Below are positions 44,280 to 50,778 of a stretch of DNA of 50,778 bases, in pieces. Source of the DNA: an uncultured Mitsuokella sp. (GTDB lineage Bacteria; Bacillota; Negativicutes; Selenomonadales; Selenomonadaceae). The position numbers and the translations under genes were made by a program. The stretch covers positions 1 through 50,778 of the forward strand of contig CAMCRT010000008.1 of assembly GCA_945877355.1 (NCBI GenBank), read 5' to 3'. Below the pieces are notes generated by a model that searched no databases, was not told where the DNA came from, and saw only the letters and a program-made list of their open reading frames with translations. Position 1 is the stretch's first letter; the number at the start of each line of letters is the position of its first letter.

Positions 44280-46492
44280 CTGGAGAAGATAAAGGAAGCA
44301 TCACGATAGAGCGTGTGCTATCGACTGTCCACCAATATGCCCCAACGGCAGATTTGGGCCTCATTCGGCGCGCCTATGAGCTTTCCAGCCAGGCGCACAA
44401 AGGCCAGTTTCGCGTTTCCGGCGAGGCCTATATCATCCACCCACTCCACGTGGCGTATATACTCGCTAAGCTTCACATGGACGATGCGACCATCAGTGCA
44501 GCGCTTCTGCACGATGTGGTGGAGGATACCCTCTATACGAACGAGCAGATGAAGGAGCTCTTTGGCGAGGAGATTGCCATGCTCATCGACGGTGTGACAA
44601 AGCTCGGCAAGCTGCAATATAAATCAAAGGAGCAGGCCCAGCTGGAGAGCTACCGCAAGATGTTCCTCGCCATGGCGAAGGACATCCGCGTCATCATGAT
44701 AAAGCTGGCGGACAGGCTCCACAATATGCGCACGCTGAAATATATGCGGGCGGACAAGCAAAAGCGCATTGCCCAGGAGACCATAGAGATCTATGCACCT
44801 CTTGCGAACCGCCTGGGTATTTCCAGCATCAAATGGGAGCTGGAGGATCTCTGCCTGCGTTATCTTGAGCCGGAGATTTACTACGACCTTGTGGAAAATG
44901 TCAAACAGAAACGCAAAGAGCGCCAGTCCTTCATAGACACATCCGTCGCGCAAATTCGCGAAAAGCTGGAGGAAGCGGGCATCAAGGCGGAGATCACGGG
45001 AAGGGCCAAGCACTTTTACAGCATCTATCGCAAGATGAAGCGGGGCCACAAGGATATCAGTGAGATTTACGATCTATCCGCTGTGCGTGTCCTGGTGGAT
45101 TCTGTGAAGGACTGCTATGGCGTGCTTGGCGTCATCCACGCCATGTGGAAGCCCATGCCCGGCCGCTTCAAGGACTATATCGCCATGCCGAAGTCAAATG
45201 GCTATCAGTCCCTCCATACGACGGTCATGACCAGGGGGTATCCTCTGGAAATCCAGATCCGTACCTTTGCGATGCATCAGATATCGGAGTATGGTGTTGC
45301 GGCCCATTGGAAGTACAAGGAGTCCGGCAAGAGCATTCAGGCGGCAAGCGCCATGGATCAAAAGATGAGCTGGCTCCGCCAAATGGTGAATCTCCAGAAG
45401 GACTTCAGCGATCCGAAGGAGTATTTTGAAGCGCTGAAGGTAGATGTCTTTTCGGATGAGGTCTTTGTGTTCACGCCGAAGGGCGATGTCATCGATCTGC
45501 CGAAGGGCTCCATCCCCATCGATTTCGCCTATCGCATCCATACGGAGGTGGGGCATCACTGTGTGGGGGCAAAGGTCAATGGCAAGCTGGTGCCCCTGGA
45601 GTACAAGCTGAAAAATGGCGATATTGTCTCCGTCATTACGAATAAGGCGAACAACGGCCCCAGCCGTGATTGGCTGAACATTGTCGCCTCCTCGGAAACC
45701 CGCAGCAAGATCCGCTCCTGGTTCAAGAAGGAGAAGCGGGAGGAAAATATAGAGCGCGGTATGGAGCTCCTCAAGGAGGAGGCAAAGCGTCTCGGCTATG
45801 CACCAAAGGTGCTCCTGAAGGAATGCCGTCTGCAAAAGGTAGCAGAGAAGTTGAATGTCCAGACAGAGGATGATCTCCTGGCGGCGCTCGGCTACGGCGG
45901 GGTGGCTCTGCCAGGAATCATCACGAAGCTCATCGAGCTCTATAAAAAGGATATGCAGGAGGCGACGCCGCCGGGTGTGTCGAAGCTCTTATCCGAGCTG
46001 AAGACGCCCCAGCATGGAAAGAGCAAAAAGAGCAGCCATGGCATCCTGGTGGAAGGCGAAAGCGGCCTGATGGTCCGCCTCGCCAGGTGCTGCAACCCGA
46101 TTCCAGGGGATGAGATCATAGGCTACATCACCCGGGGGCGCGGTGTATCTGTCCACCGGGCCGATTGCCCCAATGTGCTGAAGGATACGGATTTTTCCCG
46201 TATGATAGAAGTGAGCTGGGATATCGGACTTGACAAGGAATACACCGTAGAGCTCGAAATCGTATGCAACGACAAGAGCGGTGTTTTGGCAGAGCTCCTC
46301 GCCATACCCTCTGAGCTCAAGATCAATATCCGGAGCGTCAATGCAAACCCCAACCGCAGCAATAAGACATCGAGCGTCGTCATGGGCCTCAACGTCAAAA
46401 GCGCTGAGGATGTGGAAAAGCTCATGACACGTTTCCGCCGAGTGAAGGACGTGTACAGTGTGTCCCGGGCAATGGGCAGGAACAACTCCTAA
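44276..46492 (+). CDS. rel: Bifunctional (p)ppGpp synthetase/hydrolase
   Basis: 738 residues: HD hydrolase domain (LLHDVVEDT), synthetase domain with GRFKDYIAMPKSNGYQSLHT, TGS domain, a short helical region and a C-terminal ACT domain. The RFKD form of the RxKD motif is the one found in bifunctional Rel proteins, and the HD motif looks intact, so both synthesis and hydrolysis are expected. It acts in the stringent response. It is coupled to recJ by an ATGA overlap. Confidence 0.95.
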   Translation: MTGEDKGSITIERVLSTVHQYAPTADLGLIRRAYELSSQAHKGQFRVSGEAYIIHPLHVAYILAKLHMDDATISAALLHDVVEDTLYTNEQMKELFGEEIAMLIDGVTKLGKLQYKSKEQAQLESYRKMFLAMAKDIRVIMIKLADRLHNMRTLKYMRADKQKRIAQETIEIYAPLANRLGISSIKWELEDLCLRYLEPEIYYDLVENVKQKRKERQSFIDTSVAQIREKLEEAGIKAEITGRAKHFYSIYRKMKRGHKDISEIYDLSAVRVLVDSVKDCYGVLGVIHAMWKPMPGRFKDYIAMPKSNGYQSLHTTVMTRGYPLEIQIRTFAMHQISEYGVAAHWKYKESGKSIQAASAMDQKMSWLRQMVNLQKDFSDPKEYFEALKVDVFSDEVFVFTPKGDVIDLPKGSIPIDFAYRIHTEVGHHCVGAKVNGKLVPLEYKLKNGDIVSVITNKANNGPSRDWLNIVASSETRSKIRSWFKKEKREENIERGMELLKEEAKRLGYAPKVLLKECRLQKVAEKLNVQTEDDLLAALGYGGVALPGIITKLIELYKKDMQEATPPGVSKLLSELKTPQHGKSKKSSHGILVEGESGLMVRLARCCNPIPGDEIIGYITRGRGVSVHRADCPNVLKDTDFSRMIEVSWDIGLDKEYTVELEIVCNDKSGVLAELLAIPSELKINIRSVNANPNRSNKTSSVVMGLNVKSAEDVEKLMTRFRRVKDVYSVSRAMGRNNS

Positions 46493-46495
46493 AAT

Positions 46496-46537
46496 GTGCT
46501 TTTTATCATTGTAAAAGACACTTCACTTTGCTATAAT
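46496..46537 (+). promoter_or_regulatory. Promoter with overlapping palindrome upstream of the Fur-family gene
   Basis: TTGTAA (46509-46514), 17 bases and a perfect TATAAT (46532-46537). A 26-base imperfect inverted repeat (46496-46521; 9 of 10 positions can pair, one as G-T) covers the -35. It may be an operator, possibly for autoregulation by the Fur-family product. Confidence 0.6.
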
Positions 46538-46730
46538 CAAATGATGTTCATGTTGATGTAATACGGCAGCCTCATGCAAGAGGGGAGGAGGATCCGCAGG
46601 CTGGGTCTTCTCCAGGCGGATTACATGACAGGTGACAAGAGGAGCAAAGCCCATCGTCTATGCTTTTGGACTTGGAGTTGGGATCTCATTGCAATATTTT
46701 CCTTATTTCTAGAAGAAAGAAGGTTTTATT
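46538..46730 (+). promoter_or_regulatory. About 190-base structured 5' leader of the Fur-family gene
   Basis: Two mutually exclusive pairings are visible. ATGTAAT (46556-46562) can pair with ATTACAT (46620-46626). ATCCGC plus CTGG (46592-46604) can pair with CCAG plus GCGGAT (46612-46621). No known riboswitch core was recognised. The small frame at 46574-46789 has no ribosome-binding site and overlaps the real gene. Confidence 0.4.
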
Positions 46731-47189
46731 ATGGCGGAAACGTTTACAATCACGGACTTAAAGACGCGCCTTCAGGAGCGCCAGCATAAGATGACGCCGC
46801 AGCGCCAGACGGTCCTTCAGATTTTTCTCGATCATCCCGGCGAGCACTTGAGCGCCGAGGATGTGCATGGACTTCTGCGGGATAAGCGCTCGGAGATCGG
46901 CCTTGCGACAGTCTATCGCAGCCTGGAGCTCCTGTCAGAGCTCGGCATCCTGCAGAAAATAGAGTTCGGCGATGGCTGCAGCCGCTACGAGGTCAATACC
47001 CTTGATCCTACCCAGCACCATCATCACCATTTGATCTGCACAAAATGCGACAAGGTCATCGAATTTGAGGAAGACCTCCTCGAGGATCTGGAAAAGGATA
47101 TCCAGGCAAAGACTGGCTTTATTGTGCAGGATCACCAGGTGAAATTCTTCGGCATTTGCAAGGAGTGTCAAGCGGCTGGTGAGAATTAA
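46731..47189 (+). CDS. Fur-family transcriptional regulator
   Basis: 152 residues: a winged-helix domain (MTPQRQTVLQIF ... GLATVYRSLELL) and a metal-binding dimerisation domain with HHHHH (96-100), Cys103-x2-Cys106 and Cys143-x2-Cys146, so a structural zinc site is expected. It could be Fur (iron), PerR (peroxide) or Zur (zinc); the sequence alone does not decide. AGAAAGAAGG precedes the ATG. The 3' end overlaps hemZ by 11 bases, linking a metal regulator with a heme enzyme. Confidence 0.9.
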   Translation: MAETFTITDLKTRLQERQHKMTPQRQTVLQIFLDHPGEHLSAEDVHGLLRDKRSEIGLATVYRSLELLSELGILQKIEFGDGCSRYEVNTLDPTQHHHHHLICTKCDKVIEFEEDLLEDLEKDIQAKTGFIVQDHQVKFFGICKECQAAGEN

Positions 47190-48675
47190 GACCTTTACGC
47201 TCAATAGTGCAGAGGAAGTCCTCCATAAGATAACGCGGGAGGTTCTGACGCTCTTTCGCGTGGAGATCACGGGAAAGGGCGAGGCGGATTATCTTCAGAT
47301 GTCCGTCGTGAACAGGCGCCTCTCGGAAAATCCCGTTCGGGTGAAGACGGATATGATCCTCTTTGACCGAGAGGGGGAGGGGCATGTCTATTCGCGATGC
47401 GCGTCGGGAAGTGACGATGAAAAGCCCTCCGGAGCTGTCAATCGGATCATAAAGCTGAATCTCTACCACATCTTTTGCGAGGATCTTGGAATGCCGGCGG
47501 CACCCTGGGGAATACTCCATGGTGTGCGTCCGACGAAAATCGTCCATCGGTGGATTCGGGCGGGAATGGATGAGAAGTCCATTTTGTTGCGCCTGCGAAA
47601 GGAATATGAATGCAGCGAAGAGAAAGCACGGGAAATCGTCCCCATGGCGTTTCGCCAGCTTCCCTTCCTGAAGACCTCGGATGAGCGAACCGTGAGCGTA
47701 TACATAGGGATTCCCTTTTGCCTTACACGGTGCCTTTACTGCTCGTTTCCCGCAAATGTCCTGCCAGGGGAGAAAAAGCTTCGCTCTTTTATGGAGGCCT
47801 TCCGCACGGATCTCATGGCAGCGTGCAATGATATAGAAGCCTATGGGCTGCATGTGCAAAATATTTACATCGGTGGAGGGACGCCCACGAGTCTCCCGGA
47901 TAAATTTTTTGCCGAAATGCTCTCCATGGTATATAATGCCTTCTATGATGATTCGGTTGTGGAATTCACCGTGGAGGCAGGGAGACCGGACTCCATCACG
48001 GAGGAGAAGGTCGAGGAAATGAAGCGCAGGCATGTGACGCGGGTGAGTGTCAATCCGCAATCCATGCGGCAGCGCACGCTTGATCTCTTGGGACGACGCC
48101 ATACGCCGGAGGATGTCCGGCGTATGTTTGCTGTATTCCGTGAGGCGGGGAATTTCCACATCAATATGGATGTGATCATCGGACTTCCGGGGGAGACGAG
48201 CGAGGATATCGCCTATACCATGGGAGAAATCGCAAAGCTCGGCCCGGATGATATCACGCTTCATGCGCTGGCACTGAAGCGCGGCTCCCGTCTTGTGGAG
48301 CTGATGCAGGAGCGCCATGTCGATCTGCCGGCGGCAGAGGAAGCGCGCGAGATGTTCCGCGTCGCGATGGAGAGGGCAACAGCCCTTGGCATGAAGTCCT
48401 ATTATCTCTATCGGCAGGGCTATATGGCAGGGGATCTGGAAAATGTAGGCCTATGTAAACCCGGCTCTGAGGGAATGTACAACATCCAGATTATGGAGGA
48501 GCATCAGACTATCATCGGTATCGGAGGGGCTGCCACCTCGAAGGTGGTGAACTTTCGGGAGCATCGCCTCCGGTCGTCATTTCACCCGAAGGATTTGACG
48601 ACGTATCTTCGGGATGTGGACAAGTATATCGCAAGGCGTCATGAGCTGCTGGAAAAAGCCTATGGCAGGCAATAG
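47179..48675 (+). CDS. hemZ: Coproporphyrinogen dehydrogenase HemZ (radical SAM)
   Basis: Oxygen-independent oxidation of coproporphyrinogen-type intermediates for heme. 498 residues. Radical SAM motif Cys181-x3-Cys185-x2-Cys188 in GIPFCLTRCLYC, then GGGTPTSL and the HemN-like HALALKRGS segment. An N-terminal extension of about 170 residues, typical of HemZ versus HemN, is present. Start GTG 47179 lies inside the end of the Fur-family gene; its AAGGAG is 13 bases away, so coupling is likely. Confidence 0.9.
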   Translation: MRIKTFTLNSAEEVLHKITREVLTLFRVEITGKGEADYLQMSVVNRRLSENPVRVKTDMILFDREGEGHVYSRCASGSDDEKPSGAVNRIIKLNLYHIFCEDLGMPAAPWGILHGVRPTKIVHRWIRAGMDEKSILLRLRKEYECSEEKAREIVPMAFRQLPFLKTSDERTVSVYIGIPFCLTRCLYCSFPANVLPGEKKLRSFMEAFRTDLMAACNDIEAYGLHVQNIYIGGGTPTSLPDKFFAEMLSMVYNAFYDDSVVEFTVEAGRPDSITEEKVEEMKRRHVTRVSVNPQSMRQRTLDLLGRRHTPEDVRRMFAVFREAGNFHINMDVIIGLPGETSEDIAYTMGEIAKLGPDDITLHALALKRGSRLVELMQERHVDLPAAEEAREMFRVAMERATALGMKSYYLYRQGYMAGDLENVGLCKPGSEGMYNIQIMEEHQTIIGIGGAATSKVVNFREHRLRSSFHPKDLTTYLRDVDKYIARRHELLEKAYGRQ

Positions 48676-48689
48676 GAGGAAGAGAAAGA

Positions 48690-49955
48690 ATGCTGACAAA
48701 TGCCCCGCGGGGGACAAAGGATATTCTGCCGGAGGAAGTGACGGCTTGGAATTTCGTGGAGGAGAAAATCCGCAGTGTGTGCAAGCGCTACGGCTTCCAG
48801 GAGATCCGTACCCCGCACTTCGAGCACACGGAGCTCTTTCACCGAGGAATCGGTGAGGGGACCGACGTGGTGGACAAGGAGATGTACACCTTTGAGGACA
48901 GGGGGCATCGGAGCATCACCCTTCGTCCGGAAAATACAGCCTCCGTGGTCCGCGCCTATCTGCAGAACAAGCTCTATGGCACGGGATCTGCGACAAAGCT
49001 TTTCTACATCGGAGAAATGTTCCGCTATGACCGCCCCCAGGCAGGGCGCATGCGGGAGTTCCACCAGTTCGGCGTGGAGTCCATCGGACAGGAAAGCCCC
49101 ATGGCGGATGCAGAGGTCATTCTCCTGGCGGTTGACTTTCTGGAGTCCCTGGGCCTGAAGGATTTGCAGCTTTCCTTAAATTCCGTCGGCTGCCCGAAAT
49201 GCCGCCCCATGTATCGGAAGGCTCTGCAGGATTTTTTCCGGGATAAGCTGGGGGAGCTCTGCGAGGACTGCAACAGCCGCTTCGAGCGCAGTCCCATGCG
49301 CATTCTCGATTGCAAGGTGGATGCGGACAAGCCCTTCATGAAGGACGCGCCGAAGATTACGGACTGCCTGTGTGAGGAATGTCAGGAACATTTCCATGCA
49401 GTGCAGAAGTATCTTACGGAGGCAGATATTTCCTTCACCCTCGATCCGAGACTTGTCCGTGGTCTTGACTACTATACGCGGACGGCCTTTGAGATCAAGT
49501 ATGCTCCCCTCGGAGCCCAGAGCGCCGTGGCAGGCGGTGGTCGCTATGATGGGCTCATCGAGGAGATGGGTGGCGCGCCGACGCCAGCCGTCGGATTTGC
49601 CACGGGACTTGAGCGTGTTTTGCTTGCGTTGACAAAGCAAGGCCTTTTGCCGGAGGCAAATGCAGAGCTCGATGCCTTTATCATCGCACAGGACGAGGCG
49701 GCAAGCGCCATGGCCTTTTCACTGCTTGCAAGGCTTCGCCGGGCAGGTATCACTGCCTCTATGGACTTTGCGGGCCGCAGCATGAAGGCGCAGTTCAAGC
49801 AGGCCAATAAGCTCAATGCGCGCTTTGCACTGATCCTGGGCGAAGAGGAGTGCAAGGAGTCTGCCGTCACCTGCAAGGATATGCAGACGGGAGATCAGCG
49901 CAAGATATCGCTGGAAGAAATCGTAACTACCATTTGTTCTGAGGTGAAACATTGA
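48690..49955 (+). CDS. hisS: Histidyl-tRNA synthetase
   Basis: 421 residues, class II. Motif 2 [19 protein letters not shown], the histidine-specific [13 protein letters not shown] and [11 protein letters not shown], motif 3 ATGLERVL, and the C-terminal anticodon-binding domain. ATG has AGGAGG upstream. The stop overlaps the aspS ATG by one base, the familiar hisS-aspS pair. Confidence 0.97.
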   Translation: MLTNAPRGTKDILPEEVTAWNFVEEKIRSVCKRYGFQEIRTPHFEHTELFHRGIGEGTDVVDKEMYTFEDRGHRSITLRPENTASVVRAYLQNKLYGTGSATKLFYIGEMFRYDRPQAGRMREFHQFGVESIGQESPMADAEVILLAVDFLESLGLKDLQLSLNSVGCPKCRPMYRKALQDFFRDKLGELCEDCNSRFERSPMRILDCKVDADKPFMKDAPKITDCLCEECQEHFHAVQKYLTEADISFTLDPRLVRGLDYYTRTAFEIKYAPLGAQSAVAGGGRYDGLIEEMGGAPTPAVGFATGLERVLLALTKQGLLPEANAELDAFIIAQDEAASAMAFSLLARLRRAGITASMDFAGRSMKAQFKQANKLNARFALILGEEECKESAVTCKDMQTGDQRKISLEEIVTTICSEVKH

Positions 49956-50778
49956 TGGAAACATTACAGGGGATGAAGCGCACGCATCATGCAGGGACGC
50001 TTCGCAAGTCGGACATCGATACGGAAGTCGTGCTGGCAGGCTGGGTATCCCGGCGGCGTGATCATGGCGGACTTATCTTCGTCGATATGCGGGACCGCTC
50101 CGGCTTTGTGCAGGTTGTCTTCGACGAGGCTGCCATGAATGAGGGAACCTTCCACAAGGCAGAGTCCCTCCGGAATGAATTCTGCATCGCCGTCCGTGGC
50201 AAGGTGCGCGGGCGCAGCGAAGACACGATCAACCCGAACATCGAGACGGGCGAGGTCGAGGTGGTCTGCGAGGAGCTCCGCATCCTGAACAAGGCAAAGA
50301 CGCCTCCCTTCTATATCCAGGACGGCATCGATGTGGATGAGACGGTCCGAATGAAGTACCGTTACCTCGACCTTCGCCGCCCGGAGATGCAGAAGAACAT
50401 CATCCTGCGCCATCGTGTGACGAAGATCATGCGGGATTTCTTCGACAGCGAGGGGTTCCTTGAGATCGAAACGCCGATGCTCTGCAAGAGCACGCCGGAG
50501 GGCGCTCGTGACTTCCTCGTGCCGAGCCGCCTGAATCCTGGCGAGTTCTATGCACTTCCCCAGTCCCCGCAGATCTTTAAGCAGCTCCTTCAGGTTGCAG
50601 GCTTTGAGAAGTACTTCCAGATCGTCCGCTGCTTCCGGGATGAGGATTTGCGTGCTGACCGCCAGCCAGAGTTCACCCAGCTGGATATCGAGATGTCCTT
50701 CCTGGATCAGGATACGATTCTCACGCTCATGGAGCGCATGATCCAGAAGCTCTTCAAGGAAGCGATTGGCGCCGAGGT
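49955..50778 (+). CDS. aspS: Aspartyl-tRNA synthetase, cut by the window end
   Basis: Starts at ATG 49955 (GAGGTG 8 bases upstream). About 274 of roughly 590 residues are in the window: an OB-fold anticodon-binding domain ([18 protein letters not shown]) and the start of the class II catalytic core with [34 protein letters not shown] and [19 protein letters not shown]. The gene is broken only by the window edge. Whether it is discriminating or non-discriminating cannot be judged. Confidence 0.96.
   Translation, partial: METLQGMKRTHHAGTLRKSDIDTEVVLAGWVSRRRDHGGLIFVDMRDRSGFVQVVFDEAAMNEGTFHKAESLRNEFCIAVRGKVRGRSEDTINPNIETGEVEVVCEELRILNKAKTPPFYIQDGIDVDETVRMKYRYLDLRRPEMQKNIILRHRVTKIMRDFFDSEGFLEIETPMLCKSTPEGARDFLVPSRLNPGEFYALPQSPQIFKQLLQVAGFEKYFQIVRCFRDEDLRADRQPEFTQLDIEMSFLDQDTILTLMERMIQKLFKEAIGAE

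Noticed and set aside
46541-46561. Six-codon methionine-rich mini-ORF (MMFMLM) at the start of the fur leader
   Set aside because: It lies at or before the expected transcript start and has no ribosome-binding site; it comes from a short ATGTT-type repeat and is likely chance.
46574-46789. 71-codon frame ahead of and overlapping the Fur-family gene
   Set aside because: No ribosome-binding site, out of frame with the real gene, and it lies over the structured leader.

Overview
The window looks like ordinary core chromosome from a low-copy, moderately GC-rich anaerobic Firmicute. The best guess is the Negativicutes (Selenomonas and relatives). The reasons are the mix of Firmicute signatures (glmS ribozyme, T-box glyQS, AddAB instead of RecBCD, HemZ, bifunctional Rel) together with type IV pilus/type II secretion-like assembly genes, a bacteriohemerythrin and high third-position GC. 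The genus call is inference. No tRNA, rRNA, CRISPR array, insertion sequence or prophage was recognised.

Layout. 1-5.5 kb: agmatinase; glmS behind its self-cleaving ribozyme; a hemerythrin with a Lys/Ala-rich tail; guaA. 5.5-7 kb: a structured leader with a 25-codon leader ORF and an SD-sequestering helix in front of corA, then a small unknown gene. 7-10.6 kb: an exported metallophosphoesterase (minus strand) divergent from a two-gene AmmeMemoRadiSam unit, in which Memo and AMMECR1 are fused in one protein followed by the radical SAM enzyme. 10.7-13.9 kb: glyQS on the minus strand under a T-box. 14-18.6 kb: a D,D-carboxypeptidase, guaB and an OmpR/HisKA two-component pair. 18.6-20.1 kb: an unknown arginine-rich ORF convergent with endonuclease IV.

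20.3-30.8 kb is one long plus-strand unit: addB-addA, then three prepilin-like proteins, a PilM/PilN-like fusion and PilO, mostly with overlapping ends. 30.9-35.5 kb: aroC-aroK-aroB followed by a FecCD-type permease and its ATPase without a binding protein. 35.6-42.2 kb: nicotinate phosphoribosyltransferase, aroE, tgt, yajC, 5-formyl-THF cyclo-ligase and secD-secF, ending in a terminator. 42.3-50.8 kb: recJ-rel, a Fur-family regulator with a structured leader, hemZ, hisS, and aspS cut by the window edge.

The most interesting item is the corA leader (5548-5755). It has a short ORF beginning Met-Asp-Asp-His-Pro, an RNA helix that hides the corA ribosome-binding site, and a competing upstream helix that would release it. 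Together these suggest a translation-coupled (possibly Mg-responsive) switch. Gene functions come from recognisable motifs and family knowledge; RNA structures were paired by eye and not computed.
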